Positions 8,921 through 19,187 are shown, counted from the stretch's first letter. The stretch: DNA of 58,012 nt from Saprospiraceae bacterium (GCA_029212405.1 JARGNR010000040.1:1-58012), one strand, 5' to 3'. The notes: generated by a model not told the origin, from the sequence alone. Numbers and translations: made by a program.

Positions 8921-8936
8921 TGTTCCACGTGGAACA
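8921..8936. promoter_or_regulatory. parS centromere site 2
   Basis: A second exact copy of TGTTCCACGTGGAACA, 105 bp after the first (about ten helical turns) and 30 bp before the mutase start codon. Two identical perfect copies in a 293-bp gap cannot be chance. ParB binding could also affect transcription of the mutase, because the site probably sits in its 5' leader or promoter. Confidence 0.88.
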
Positions 8937-8965
8937 TACCTATATAATAGATAACATAATATTAG

Positions 8966-11020
8966 ATGGAGAATAAAACAACAGCAGAAGGCATAGCTAT
9001 AAAGAAGGAATATACAGATAATGACCATTCTAATGATGGAGGATTAATTGCTGGAAAGCCTCCTTATCTCAGAGGACCATATGGTTCTATGTATGTTACT
9101 AGACCGTGGACTATCCGTCAATATGCTGGTTTTTCTACAGCCAAAGAGAGTAATACGTTTTATAAAAAAAACTTAGCTGCGGGACAAAAGGGATTAAGTG
9201 TTGCATTTGATTTGGCTACCCACAGAGGATATGATAGTGATCATCCAAGAGTAAGTGGAGATGTTGGTATGGCTGGTGTTGCTATTGATACGGTAGAAGA
9301 TATGAAGATTTTATTCAATCAAATACCATTAGATAAGATGTCTGTATCAATGACGATGAATGGTGCCGTAATACCGATTTTAGCATTTTATATTGTTGCT
9401 GCAGAAGAGGAAGGTGTCCAGCAAGCAGATCTTACAGGAACAATACAGAATGATATACTAAAGGAGTTCATGGTTCGAAATACATATATATATCCCCCTA
9501 CCCCATCTATGAAAATAATCTCAGATATATTCGAATACACTTCCAAGTATATGCCTAGGTTTAATAGTATAAGTATATCGGGATATCATATGCATGAAGC
9601 AGGTGCACCGGCCGATTTAGAGTTGGCGTATACCCTATCTGACGGTATCGAGTATATCAAGGCAGGATTAAAGGCAGGTATACCAGTAGATAAGTTCGTA
9701 CCAAGGTTCTCTTTTTTCTGGGGAATTGGAATGAATTTTTTTATGGAGGTTGCAAAAATGAGAGCGGGCCGGTTATTGTGGTCTGAACTGGTTGCTCAGT
9801 TTAATCCAGAAAATTCAAAATCACAAACCTTACGTACACATTGCCAAACAAGCGGGTATAGTCTATCTGCACAAGATATTTTTAATAACGTTAGTAGAAC
9901 CTGCATTGAAGCCTTAGCTGCTGCTTTTGGAGGTACTCAATCACTTCATACCAATTCTCTAGATGAAGCCTTAGCATTGCCGACCGAATTTTCAGCAAAA
10001 ATTGCAAGAGAAACTCAAAAGTATTTACAACAGGATACGGGTATTACTAATGCTATTGATCCTTTTGGTGGATCTCACTATGTAGAATATTTAACCGAAC
10101 AACTGTACACAAAGGCTAAAAAACACTTAGAAGAAATTGATACCTATGGAGGAATGACCAAGGCTATAGAAAAGGGTATACCAAAAATGAGAATTGAAGA
10201 AGCAGCAGCTAAAAAACAAGCTAGAATCGATTCTCAAAAAGAAATGGTTGTAGGTATCAATGTATTCCAATATGATAAGGATGCTACTATTGATATTTTG
10301 GAGGTAGATAATCAAAAAGTCCGAGAAGGTCAAATAGCCAGAATAAATAATGTAAAGAAGAATAGGGTAGCAACTGAAGTTGAATATACTTTGAAAGCAA
10401 TTACGGATTGTGCTAATTCTGGGGAGGGCAACCTATTAGAATTGGCTGTTGAAGCAGCCAGAAATAGAGCAACACTTGGTGAAATTTCACAAGCGATGGA
10501 AGAAGCTTTTGGAAGATTTGTTGCGGACTCACAAACAATTTCAGGGGTGTATTCAAAGGAAATTACTATGGATGAAAAGTTTATGCAGGCTAAAGCACTA
10601 TCTGATGAATTTGCCAGTAAAGAAGGAAGGCGACCTAGGATTATGATTGCTAAATTGGGCCAAGATGGTCATGATAGAGGAGCTAAAGTTATAGCTACAA
10701 GTTTTGCAGATCTAGGTTTTGATGTTGATATAGGACCTTTGTTTCAAACACCTGAAGAAGCAGTTATTCAGGCGGCAGAGAATGATGTGCATATCTTAGG
10801 CATTTCATCTCTGGCAGCAGGACATAAGACATTGGTACCTGATGCTATTCGTTATTTAAAAACGATAGATAGAGAAGATATAATGGTCATCGTAGGAGGC
10901 GTAGTCCCACCTCAAGATTACCAATTCTTGTTTGATCAAGGGGTGGCAGCTGTATTTGGTCCAGGTACTGTTATTTCTGAAGCTGCTTCAGAAATATTAA
11001 AAATTTTGTTGGATAAATAA
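8966..11020 (+). CDS. scpA: Methylmalonyl-CoA mutase, large (catalytic) subunit
   Basis: Adenosylcobalamin enzyme that interconverts methylmalonyl-CoA and succinyl-CoA in propionate metabolism. The TIM-barrel catalytic part ([35 protein letters not shown] with the substrate-contacting Tyr/His region) is followed by the B12-binding domain, with [14 protein letters not shown] (DxHxxG, near residue 565) supplying the lower axial His. The 684 residues fit the catalytic subunit. The small subunit (mutA type) often encoded just upstream is absent here; the parS gap lies there instead. The single protein may work as a homodimer, or the partner may be elsewhere. Confidence 0.94.
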   Translation: MENKTTAEGIAIKKEYTDNDHSNDGGLIAGKPPYLRGPYGSMYVTRPWTIRQYAGFSTAKESNTFYKKNLAAGQKGLSVAFDLATHRGYDSDHPRVSGDVGMAGVAIDTVEDMKILFNQIPLDKMSVSMTMNGAVIPILAFYIVAAEEEGVQQADLTGTIQNDILKEFMVRNTYIYPPTPSMKIISDIFEYTSKYMPRFNSISISGYHMHEAGAPADLELAYTLSDGIEYIKAGLKAGIPVDKFVPRFSFFWGIGMNFFMEVAKMRAGRLLWSELVAQFNPENSKSQTLRTHCQTSGYSLSAQDIFNNVSRTCIEALAAAFGGTQSLHTNSLDEALALPTEFSAKIARETQKYLQQDTGITNAIDPFGGSHYVEYLTEQLYTKAKKHLEEIDTYGGMTKAIEKGIPKMRIEEAAAKKQARIDSQKEMVVGINVFQYDKDATIDILEVDNQKVREGQIARINNVKKNRVATEVEYTLKAITDCANSGEGNLLELAVEAARNRATLGEISQAMEEAFGRFVADSQTISGVYSKEITMDEKFMQAKALSDEFASKEGRRPRIMIAKLGQDGHDRGAKVIATSFADLGFDVDIGPLFQTPEEAVIQAAENDVHILGISSLAAGHKTLVPDAIRYLKTIDREDIMVIVGGVVPPQDYQFLFDQGVAAVFGPGTVISEAASEILKILLDK

Positions 11021-11133
11021 ATTCTAAAATATTTGTCTTGTCCGATGTTTTTTGTTTGTCGAAAACTATAAGTGCTCTTTTATATTAGCCGTATAAAAAT
11101 CCGTATGTTTGCCGCTTATTGAACACATCCTGA

Positions 11134-11688
11134 ATGAGCAGATTTAAGTTTTTATTAGAAGCTTTAAAAAATTTTAAAGAGGTTGGTACTGTAACTAGAA
11201 GCGGCAAAGCACTTTGTAGAAAAATCACCAGTTTTATTACAAAGGAAGATAAGTATGTACTCGAGTTAGGTGCCGGTGATGGCGCCATTACGGTAAGCAT
11301 ATTAAAAAATATGCACCCTGAAGGTAAATTGTTGTGTTTTGAGATTAATCCGAATATGGTAGAGGTATTGTTATTGATAGATGATCCAAGATTAATCGTT
11401 ATCAATGACAGTGCAGAAAAAATGGAAAAATACATGAGGGAACATGATATTATATCTTTTGATGGCATAGTATCTGCAATTCCTTACATCGTATTACCTA
11501 AAGAACTTGCAAATAAAATAATCACACTTTGTAAGAATAATCTTAAAATGAATAAATTTTATTTGCAAGTCCATTATGCTAAAACAAAATTGTCTCTGTA
11601 TACGAAAGCATTTGGAAACATAGAGACATTCTGGGTATTATTAAATGTGCCTCCGGCGTATGTTTTTAAATGTGTTAAACGGGATTAA
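11134..11688 (+). CDS. SAM-dependent methyltransferase, PmtA/KsgA-like
   Basis: A 184-residue class I methyltransferase. The SAM-binding motif VLELGAGDGAIT is at about residues 43-54, the acidic motif II is CFEINPNM, and motif IV is GIVSAIPYIVLP. The N-terminal FLLEALKNFKEVGTVTRSGKALCRKI resembles the small phospholipid (phosphatidylethanolamine) N-methyltransferases and rRNA-adenine-dimethylase relatives. There is no membrane segment. The real substrate cannot be told from sequence. Its stop overlaps the convergent DUF4097 gene by 4 bp. Confidence 0.78.
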   Translation: MSRFKFLLEALKNFKEVGTVTRSGKALCRKITSFITKEDKYVLELGAGDGAITVSILKNMHPEGKLLCFEINPNMVEVLLLIDDPRLIVINDSAEKMEKYMREHDIISFDGIVSAIPYIVLPKELANKIITLCKNNLKMNKFYLQVHYAKTKLSLYTKAFGNIETFWVLLNVPPAYVFKCVKRD

Positions 11689-12815
11689 TTGATCGTTAGC
11701 TCACCATAACGCATATCCGCTAAAATTTGCGCTCCTCCATTTTTCGATCCCCGATAAGCCATCAAGTTTAAATCACTACCGTCTTTATTTACACTGTATT
11801 TTTCATAAGGTTTACTTACATGAAGGTCTGTTTTTGACCCTTCAAAATTAAGATGAAAATCACCTGAAATGGTAAAGTTGTATCCTGTATATTTTGATTT
11901 TATCAGAAGATTACTTAGCTGATTAGATGTATTTTTAACATGAACGCTTCCGTATTTTGTATCGAATTGACCTTTGTGATTTAATACGCCAATATTTACA
12001 TCTGTGTACTTACTATCAATCATAAACTCATCAGCAGACCCTATTTTGAAATCATCGTATTTACCTGAGTTTTTAATGCTTCCAGCCTTTTCAATACTAT
12101 AGGAGTCATATTTTGTAGCAGATATCATTTGATCACATTCTCCAATTTTAATAGTAGAGTATTTTGTGTCTATCTTCAAATCTTTGGCACTTTCTATTTT
12201 TATTTGACTGTACTTAATCTGCATTTTTGAATCTCCGACATTTCCTATTTTCGCTTTGCCATATCCTAGATCAAAATCTAAATCTCCACTTACATCTTTA
12301 AGGAATATATCGCCATATTTATTTACAACATCACAATCTCCATCAATCGCAGCTTGTTTTATATTCCCATATTTATTGATCAAATTTGTGCTCATTTGTT
12401 CTGGAGCTTGAATTGTATAATGCACTTCAAAATCGATGTTCTTATTATTTCCAAACCAATTACTCCACCATGAATTATTATCTTGATCAGGGTACATTGT
12501 TTTTGCATATACTCTAGATGAAGAAGAAGTAAAGTCTATTTTAATAGCGTCTAAGAACTTCTGTGCTTTTTCGTTATTATTGGATTGAACCTTTATCAAT
12601 ACATCAATTTGTATTTGATTTTTACTCCAAGTCGTAATGTTGATATTTCCATATTTATTGTGTATTCCTAGGTCTACTCCTGGAGAAACATCAAACGTCT
12701 CATTAACCTCTCTAGTGATTTCGTTTTTGAAGGTAGGTTCTGTGGCCTGTAAAGGCAGACTCACATATAGTAGGGCTAGAAATATGGTTAATTTACATGT
12801 CAATTTTTTCATCAT
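11685..12815 (-). CDS. DUF4097-type secreted beta-helix protein with KYG/KYS repeats
   Basis: A 376-residue exported protein (signal peptide ending near LPLQA). The body is a run of about ten short beta repeats, each carrying an N/T/S-K-Y-G/S/D/T motif (HNKYGNINI, VNKYGDIFL, DTKYSTIKI, DSKYTDVNI, DTKYGSVHV), typical of DUF4097/DUF2807 right-handed beta helices found on Bacteroidota surfaces or in the periplasm. Its start overlaps the anti-sigma gene by 23 bp, so it is the last gene of a three-gene operon under an ECF sigma factor. An envelope-stress role is likely from this context only. Confidence 0.82.
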   Translation of the reverse strand: MMKKLTCKLTIFLALLYVSLPLQATEPTFKNEITREVNETFDVSPGVDLGIHNKYGNINITTWSKNQIQIDVLIKVQSNNNEKAQKFLDAIKIDFTSSSSRVYAKTMYPDQDNNSWWSNWFGNNKNIDFEVHYTIQAPEQMSTNLINKYGNIKQAAIDGDCDVVNKYGDIFLKDVSGDLDFDLGYGKAKIGNVGDSKMQIKYSQIKIESAKDLKIDTKYSTIKIGECDQMISATKYDSYSIEKAGSIKNSGKYDDFKIGSADEFMIDSKYTDVNIGVLNHKGQFDTKYGSVHVKNTSNQLSNLLIKSKYTGYNFTISGDFHLNFEGSKTDLHVSKPYEKYSVNKDGSDLNLMAYRGSKNGGAQILADMRYGELTIN

Positions 12816-13365
12816 CTAATATTATTTGTTGATTGTTAGTTTTTTCTGTTTTGTATTCTTTCAGTACGGTTTCTAAGATATCGATCTTTGATCGGTAGTT
12901 GTTGATCATGGCATTCACCACGTAATCGGTATCCGCTTTAGGGTTGGTCAATAATTCATTTTTTAATTCATTGTAGACTGCATCCAAGGCATTAATATCA
13001 TCTTGTAATGTTTCTTTGTCTTCCACTTCACTGGCGTTGACAACGGTCCACATTTTATTTATTTCATTAGAATAGTGTTTTTCCGCCTCTACAAATTCCT
13101 GTAACTGTGGGTTTGAAAACGTGTTTTGACTGCCACTATTGATTTGTAAACCGATAAGTAAGCCTACACCCATCACCACTACAAACATTGCAGCTACTTG
13201 CATGATACGAACGATATTGATCGTCTTCATTTTTCTGACTACAGTTAAATCTTGTTTAGATTCCAGGTGTTTTTCGATATTCACCCATACCATTGGAGGC
13301 GGTGTATCTTGATCAAATTCACTTTTGTGATCTTGTATGTATTTTTCTAAGTTGTCTTTTGACAT
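12793..13365 (-). CDS. Predicted anti-sigma factor, single-pass membrane protein
   Basis: A 190-residue protein with a cytoplasmic N-terminus (MSKDNLEKYIQDHKSEFDQDTPPPMVWVNIEKHL, a pattern seen at the start of many Bacteroidota anti-sigma proteins), one membrane helix near residues 50-70 (AAMFVVVMGVGLLIGLQI), and a helical periplasmic tail. It lies 11 bp after the sigma-factor gene. No zinc-binding HxxxCxxC motif is present. The anti-sigma role is inferred from position, topology and N-terminal pattern. Confidence 0.75.
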   Translation of the reverse strand: MSKDNLEKYIQDHKSEFDQDTPPPMVWVNIEKHLESKQDLTVVRKMKTINIVRIMQVAAMFVVVMGVGLLIGLQINSGSQNTFSNPQLQEFVEAEKHYSNEINKMWTVVNASEVEDKETLQDDINALDAVYNELKNELLTNPKADTDYVVNAMINNYRSKIDILETVLKEYKTEKTNNQQIILDDEKIDM

Positions 13366-13376
13366 AACTTCCTTTT

Positions 13377-13910
13377 TTAATATGCAGATATTAATTCACG
13401 AATCTTCTTCTTTGCTCTACTGTATTGTGATTTGGATGTAGATTCTGAAATATTCATAATTTGTCCTATTTCTTGATGATCATAACCCTCCATCGCATAC
13501 AGTGAAAATATGGCACGGTACCCATCAGGTAATTGTAAGATGGCTTTCTTAATCTTATTTACTTCGAACGAATGATCCGATACCTCCTGTTCTTCGATTG
13601 GTATATATCTACCTTCATCAATATCTTCAATGTGTAATTTTCGTTTTCTTAATTTGTTAATACAGTTATTTACTACTATGCGCTTAATCCAAGCACCTGG
13701 TGTAGATTCATATTTAAACGTATGTAACTTTTTATATACGTCAATAAAAGACTCTTGCAACGTATCTTCAGCCTCCATAGAATTGTTAAGCATCCTCAGG
13801 CAAATGTTATACATTCCTTTTGAGTACATTCGATACATATTATATTGAGCACTACGCTCGCCTTTTATGCACCGCTCTACGAGTTCACGCTGAAAATCCA
13901 GTTTTTCCAA
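13377..13910 (-). CDS. ECF-type RNA polymerase sigma factor
   Basis: A 177-residue sigma-70 family protein. Region 2 covers residues 25-90 (YRMYSKGMYNICLRMLNNSMEAEDTLQESFIDVYKKL), containing the DNA-melting and -10 recognition helices. Region 4 covers about 115-170 (LPDGYRAIFSLYAMEGYDHQEIGQIMNISESTSKSQYSRAKKKIR), ending in the helix-turn-helix. It has no region 1 or 3, as expected for ECF factors. It heads an operon with the anti-sigma and the DUF4097 protein. Confidence 0.93.
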   Translation of the reverse strand: MEKLDFQRELVERCIKGERSAQYNMYRMYSKGMYNICLRMLNNSMEAEDTLQESFIDVYKKLHTFKYESTPGAWIKRIVVNNCINKLRKRKLHIEDIDEGRYIPIEEQEVSDHSFEVNKIKKAILQLPDGYRAIFSLYAMEGYDHQEIGQIMNISESTSKSQYSRAKKKIRELISAY

Positions 13911-14148
13911 TTAGTAGTAGTATTAAGGTTATTTAGTGGCTCTAATTTTTAAATAAAATATCAAACCTTTAAAATAAAGTCAAAAATGAACCTATTCGTA
14001 TCAAAAAATTGGCGCGTTTAATTCCAATGTTCCGATGTTCCATTTTTGTGATTGCTTTATTCTATAATAATAGACAGCACTTCCATTTCAAGGTTGCATG
14101 GTTCACAATTTTTATTTTAGTACTTTTATTTTTCACATCTATAAAACT

Positions 14149-14637
14149 ATGAAGAATTTAAATATTGTAATCCTCTTTTTAATAGGTTTGATCTCTTGTG
14201 ATCAAAAAGATACTACATTATCTACACCAATACCTCAAGTTACCAATGAAGTTCAATTTGATTCACTTAGAGCAGTCAAAGTGGGTGCGGACCAATATGG
14301 CATGAAACAATATGTAATGGCATTTCTAAAAAAAGGACCCAACCGTGATCGATCTAAAGAGGATGCAGATCGGTTGCAAAAAGCACATATGGAGAATATT
14401 GGCAGATTGGCAGAAATGGGGAAGTTAGTTCTAGCTGGGCCATTTCTGAAGGAAGGTGATTTGAGGGGTATTTACATTTTTGATGTTACTACTGAAGAAG
14501 AGGCAAAAAGTTTGGTAGAAACGGATCCTGCCATACAAGAAGGAAGTCTGGTTATGGAGCTTGTCCCGTGGTATGGTTCAGCGGCATTGATGGAGGTAGG
14601 AGAGATCCATGAAAAAATTTCAAAAATCAACATTTAA
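14149..14637 (+). CDS. YciI-domain lipoprotein
   Basis: A 162-residue protein with a lipoprotein signal (MKNLNIVILFLIGLISC) and a YCII-related domain over about residues 55-140 (YVMAFLKKGPNRDR, HMENIGRLAEMGKLVLAGPFLKEGDLRGIYIFDV). The conserved His and Asp of that ferredoxin-like fold are visible. I chose the ATG at 14149, because the frame upstream adds 17 residues ahead of a clear signal peptide. It is followed 16 bp later by a secreted metalloprotease, so the two are probably co-transcribed. The reaction is unknown. Confidence 0.8.
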   Translation: MKNLNIVILFLIGLISCDQKDTTLSTPIPQVTNEVQFDSLRAVKVGADQYGMKQYVMAFLKKGPNRDRSKEDADRLQKAHMENIGRLAEMGKLVLAGPFLKEGDLRGIYIFDVTTEEEAKSLVETDPAIQEGSLVMELVPWYGSAALMEVGEIHEKISKINI

Positions 14638-14653
14638 TTATAAAATACTGTAA

Positions 14654-17014
14654 ATGAGATTAATATATATAATAATTTTATTAATACCAATTTTTGCTAT
14701 CGCGCAAGATGACAATGAAAACACTCCATTCTTTAATCATAGCTATATTAACGATTCGGGAAAAGTGCAATTGGAAGTATCCAATTTAAATCGAGAGTTT
14801 TTATATGTAAATTCTTTAGCAGCGGGAGTTGGTTCGAATGATATAGGTTTAGATAGAGGAAAGCTGAATAGAACTAGAATTGTAAAATTTATTAAAAGAG
14901 GGAATAAACTTCTACTACTACAACCCAATCAAAAATTTAGAGCAAATAGTTCTAATCTCCAAGAAGTGAAAGCAGTGGAGCAAGCGTTTGCAAGTTCTAT
15001 ACTTTGGGGGTTTGATATTATCAAAACACAAAATGATGTTTATACGATTGATATCACTAGTTTTTTGCTTCACGATTCAAACGGAATAATAAAAACGTTG
15101 AAAGATCAAAAACAAGGCAGTTACAAACTAGACAAAACGAGAAGCGTAGTAGATAACCAACAAATTTTTTCATTTCCGAAAAATATTGAGTTTGAAGCCA
15201 TTTTAACTTTTGTTGGTGATGGTAACGGAAAGTATATCAGAAGTGTGGCTCCTTCCAACAATGCTGTGACGGTCAGTCAACATCAATCTTTTATTGCACT
15301 TCCAGATTCCGGATATCAACCTCGTGTCTTTCATCCTTATTCAGGATTTAACAATATTAGTTACTACGATTATGCGACTCCCATTGAGCAAGCAATGAAT
15401 AAGCGGTTTATTACGCGACACCGATTGCAAAAGAAAAATAAAGGTAGTGCTCTATCGGAAGCTATTGAGCCGATCGTTTATTATGTAGATTCAGGATGCC
15501 CGGAACCGGTAAAAAGTGCTTTAATTGAAGGTGCATCATGGTGGAATCAGGCATTTACTGCCGCGGGTTTCAAAGATGCTTTTCTTGTAAAAGAACTCCC
15601 TAAAGATGCGCATCCTCTAGATGTGAGATATAATGTAATTCAATGGGTACATAGAAGTACAAGAGGGTGGTCATACGGGGCATCCGTGGTTGACCCTAGA
15701 ACAGGAGAAATAATAAAGGGACATGTTTCTCTAGGCTCTCTGAGAGTGCGACAAGATTTTATGATTGCTCAAGGTATTTTAGCTCCATATTCTACAGAAA
15801 ATGATGATCATACTCCGATGAAAGAAATGGCACTTGCGAGATTAAGACAGTTGTCGGCACATGAAGTGGGGCATACCATAGGACTTGCACACAACTTTGC
15901 AGCAAGTGTAAATAATCGAGCTTCAGTTATGGATTACCCTCATCCATTGGTTACTTTAAATCAAAACAAGATTGACTTATCCAATGCTTATGATGATAAA
16001 ATTGGCGAATGGGATAAAAGAACCATTATGTATGGTTACACTGAATTTGCAGACGGAAAAGAATCGGCGATAGGGTTGAATGAAATATTAAGGGGGACAA
16101 AAGGCTTAAACCTTTTGTACATGTCTGATCAAGACGCTAGACCGATGGGAAGTGCTCATCCTATGGCCCACCTTTGGGATAATGGATCTGATCCAATTGA
16201 TGAGTTAAAGAGATTAGCCATATTGCGTAAATACAGTCTCGAAAATTTTGGAGCGGATAACATCCCTCAAGGAACTCCCTACTCAGAAATAGAAAAGGTC
16301 ATTGTTCCAGTATATTTAATGCATAGATATCAAATTGAAGCAGTAAGCAAAATCATCGGTGGAGTAGATTATACCTATGCCGTAAAAGGTTTTGATGAAC
16401 CTATAAATAAACCGGTGAGTGAACCAGTTCAACACCATGCAATGCAAGTTTTATTAAGTATGTTATCTCCAGAAGCATTGGCAATTCCTTCCAATGCAAT
16501 GGATGTATTATTGCCAGCTGCAAAAGGATATGGTAGAAACCGAGAATCTTTAAAATCAAATGCAGAAATGGTTTTTGACCCATTAAATAGTGCAGAGGCT
16601 TTAAGCAATTTTGTATTGACTTTAATGCTTCACCCAGACCGATTGACCAGAATAAATCAGCAAGATGCTTCTTTGAGCGAATACCTCAATGCCATGCAAT
16701 CAAATTTGTTTTCAGTAGGAGAAAGTGACGATAATTATATGAATCAATTGGCTATGATACCACAAAAAGCGTATGTGATTCATTTGATTAAATTGGCAAA
16801 AGGAAATAAATTTGACAAACAAATCGTGGCGATGGCCCAACTAAAGCTGAAAGAAATAACGTCATTATTTAAGAATGACACTTCTGATGATTGGAAAGCG
16901 CACAACTTGTATCTGTGGAAAATGATACAAAATCTTGATAAGCAACCAGAACTGGTTGAATTACCAGGAATGGCTGAAATGCCTCCAGGTAGTCCAATTG
17001 GATGTGATAGATAA
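14654..17014 (+). CDS. Secreted zinc-dependent metalloprotease (DUF5117/DUF4953 type)
   Basis: A 786-residue exported protein (signal MRLIYIIILLIPIFAIAQ). The zinc-binding motif HEVGHTIGLAHN is at residues 403-414, with the extended HExxHxxGxxH pattern of metzincins, followed by a likely Met-turn in ASVMDYPHP. The order of an N-terminal beta domain (HSYINDSGKVQLEVSNLNREFLYV), central protease domain and C-terminal helical domain matches the large Bacteroidota family carrying DUF5118/DUF5117/DUF4953. The substrate is unknown. It probably forms an operon with the YciI lipoprotein. Confidence 0.88.
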   Translation: MRLIYIIILLIPIFAIAQDDNENTPFFNHSYINDSGKVQLEVSNLNREFLYVNSLAAGVGSNDIGLDRGKLNRTRIVKFIKRGNKLLLLQPNQKFRANSSNLQEVKAVEQAFASSILWGFDIIKTQNDVYTIDITSFLLHDSNGIIKTLKDQKQGSYKLDKTRSVVDNQQIFSFPKNIEFEAILTFVGDGNGKYIRSVAPSNNAVTVSQHQSFIALPDSGYQPRVFHPYSGFNNISYYDYATPIEQAMNKRFITRHRLQKKNKGSALSEAIEPIVYYVDSGCPEPVKSALIEGASWWNQAFTAAGFKDAFLVKELPKDAHPLDVRYNVIQWVHRSTRGWSYGASVVDPRTGEIIKGHVSLGSLRVRQDFMIAQGILAPYSTENDDHTPMKEMALARLRQLSAHEVGHTIGLAHNFAASVNNRASVMDYPHPLVTLNQNKIDLSNAYDDKIGEWDKRTIMYGYTEFADGKESAIGLNEILRGTKGLNLLYMSDQDARPMGSAHPMAHLWDNGSDPIDELKRLAILRKYSLENFGADNIPQGTPYSEIEKVIVPVYLMHRYQIEAVSKIIGGVDYTYAVKGFDEPINKPVSEPVQHHAMQVLLSMLSPEALAIPSNAMDVLLPAAKGYGRNRESLKSNAEMVFDPLNSAEALSNFVLTLMLHPDRLTRINQQDASLSEYLNAMQSNLFSVGESDDNYMNQLAMIPQKAYVIHLIKLAKGNKFDKQIVAMAQLKLKEITSLFKNDTSDDWKAHNLYLWKMIQNLDKQPELVELPGMAEMPPGSPIGCDR

Positions 17015-17101
17015 AGATTTTTTGTTATCTTTTTGTCACAAAATTGTCAGTAGAGGCGTTTAATAGAGAGCATTAGGCAAATAAGTGATAAAAAACAAAA
17101 G

Positions 17102-18262
17102 ATGAAAAAATTACAAATTGGACTGTTTTTGCTTTTAGGAGTAGGCTTAGTTATGCAATCATGCAAAGACAATATTGCGGATTCATTTCACGATTATACA
17201 GATGACGAATATGAAATTATTTCACAAAAATTAAACCTTCCCATTGAGGTTTTTGAATATTCTTCTGATCAAAATGTATTGATTGACGACTTTGGGGAAC
17301 AACACATTCCAAACCGAAGAGATAACCACAAAGCAACATTAGGAAGAGTATTATTTTATGATACTAAGTTATCAATAAATGAAAGTATTTCATGTGCTTC
17401 ATGTCACAAGCAAGATTTAGCATTTGCAGATGATGTAGCGTTTAGTGAAGGCTTTAATGGAGAATTAACGACAAGAAATTCACTTCCACTTGGAAATACG
17501 ATTGGTTTTGAAATGGCATATGGTGGCCCTAGGGGTTCGCTTTTTGCTTGGGATGAATCCAATGAGGATATTGCTTCTCAATCCAAAGCAGCAATAATTA
17601 GTGAAATAGAAATGGGTTTGGATATGGATGAGCTTGTAGATAGAATAGAAGAAGATGAAGTATACTCTATTTTGTTTTCAAAAAGCTATGGAGACAGCGA
17701 TATTTTTCAACATCGAATTTTAGAAGCAATAGAAGAGTTTGTCAATAGCATTGTTTCAAATGAATCAAAGTTTGACCACGAAACGGCAGATATTGGAGGG
17801 GATGTATTCAAAACTTTTCCAGGATTCACCGAAGCAGAAAATAAAGGAAAGACGATATACTTCCAGAAGTGTGCAACCTGTCACAGTTTTGATCATAAGT
17901 TGACCGCAAAGGCAGTAGCCAATAACGGGTTGGATGTAGAATATGAGGATAAAGGTTTAGGAGGAAGAACCTTAAATGCACACGATAATGGAGTTTTCAA
18001 AGTGCCATTTTTAAGAAATATTGAATTAACGGCTCCTTACATGCATGATGGAAGATTTGCAACGATAAGAGAGGTAATCAATCATTACAGCGAAGGTATT
18101 GCAAATCATCCCAATTTGGATTTGCAACTAATAGAGAATAACCAACCTAAACAAATGAACTTCACGGAAGATGAAAAAGTGGCATTGGAAGCATATTTAA
18201 AAACACTAACCGATAAGGTACTTATGACAGAGGTCAAATTTTCTGACCCTTTTAAAATATAA
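17102..18262 (+). CDS. Dihaem cytochrome c peroxidase/MauG-family lipoprotein
   Basis: A 386-residue exported protein with a lipobox Cys at residue 21. Two c-type haem motifs are visible: CASCH at residues 98-102 and CATCH at 257-261. The flanking LGRVLFYDTKLS, the NSLPLGN turn and the C-terminal VPFLRNIELTAPYMHDGRF (distal Met/His region of the second haem) are typical of bacterial cytochrome c peroxidases that reduce H2O2 in the periplasm; MauG-like oxidases share the fold. A strong terminator follows. Confidence 0.9.
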   Translation: MKKLQIGLFLLLGVGLVMQSCKDNIADSFHDYTDDEYEIISQKLNLPIEVFEYSSDQNVLIDDFGEQHIPNRRDNHKATLGRVLFYDTKLSINESISCASCHKQDLAFADDVAFSEGFNGELTTRNSLPLGNTIGFEMAYGGPRGSLFAWDESNEDIASQSKAAIISEIEMGLDMDELVDRIEEDEVYSILFSKSYGDSDIFQHRILEAIEEFVNSIVSNESKFDHETADIGGDVFKTFPGFTEAENKGKTIYFQKCATCHSFDHKLTAKAVANNGLDVEYEDKGLGGRTLNAHDNGVFKVPFLRNIELTAPYMHDGRFATIREVINHYSEGIANHPNLDLQLIENNQPKQMNFTEDEKVALEAYLKTLTDKVLMTEVKFSDPFKI

Positions 18263-18283
18263 GAACCATCTATAAAGTAGAAA

Positions 18284-18323
18284 AGGCCTAACACCATTAT
18301 AAGTTGTTAGGCCTCTTCATTTT
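18284..18323. terminator. Bidirectional terminator between peroxidase and tatC
   Basis: AGGCCTAACA (18284-18293) and TGTTAGGCCT (18305-18314) form a perfect 10-bp stem with an 11-base loop, flanked by A-run and T-rich sequence. It separates two convergent genes. Confidence 0.8.
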
Positions 18324-18359
18324 ACAGTAGATTACGTCTACTATGAAATATATTTCTGG

Positions 18360-19187
18360 TCAACTATTAAGTTCTTTTTCTAGTTTTTTAGCTGTTCTTG
18401 CTACAATCAATATGCTTATTTCATACAAGAGTAATATTGGCATACTAATCAAAAACATGGTTGGTGGATCTGGCGGAGTAATTATTGCTGACAAAATCAT
18501 AATCGCTACCACTGCATGTTTTCTATATGTTCTCATTATTTCAGGCGTTACCAATCCAATTTTTGCCAAAAAGAAAACCAGTAAAGGCAGTTGAAAAATA
18601 AGTCCGGTAGGGATAGTTAACATAGATAAATAACCAACGTAGGACGATATAGTCACCGTATTTTGAACTTCTAAGCCTACACTATAACCACCTAAAAATC
18701 GAATAGCAAACGGAGCTAAGATGATAAATCCAAAAGCAACTCCAATCAAAAATAAAATAGAACAGGTGAATACCACTCCTTTAGTTGCTTTTTGTTCGTT
18801 TTCATATAAGCCAGGCTTTACAAAAGTCCAAAACTGGTAAAACACATATGGAAAAGCCACAATAAGGCCGAGGTAAAAAGAAACCTTTAATGAAGTAAAA
18901 AACTGCTCTGACAAGATGGTAGTAATAATCTTAAAATCAGCAGGAGAAAAACCCATTCCCATCTTTTGAAAGATTTGATAGGTAATAAAACTTTCCTTTT
19001 TATGAGCAAAAATGATGTTTTCAAATACCCAGCTTTCAAAAACAAAAGCAACGATGGCAAATAAGAAAACTGCAACGATTGACTTTACAATATGCCACCT
19101 CAATTCTTCAATATGGTCTAAGAAGCCCATTTCACCGCCTTCTCCTTGAGTAGGTTTTTGATCACCACTTGACAACTTTCTTAACAT
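18360..19187 (-). CDS. tatC: Sec-independent translocase subunit TatC
   Basis: Twin-arginine translocase receptor subunit. The 275 residues carry six membrane helices. The conserved cytoplasmic N-terminus is MGFLDHIEELRWHIVKSI, with the signal-peptide-binding Glu residues, and the FYQFWTFVKPGLYENE loop is characteristic. Extra residues at the N-terminus (about 18, polar) precede the first conserved segment. No tatA or tatB gene lies nearby. Confidence 0.96.
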   Translation of the reverse strand: MLRKLSSGDQKPTQGEGGEMGFLDHIEELRWHIVKSIVAVFLFAIVAFVFESWVFENIIFAHKKESFITYQIFQKMGMGFSPADFKIITTILSEQFFTSLKVSFYLGLIVAFPYVFYQFWTFVKPGLYENEQKATKGVVFTCSILFLIGVAFGFIILAPFAIRFLGGYSVGLEVQNTVTISSYVGYLSMLTIPTGLIFQLPLLVFFLAKIGLVTPEIMRTYRKHAVVAIMILSAIITPPDPPTMFLISMPILLLYEISILIVARTAKKLEKELNS

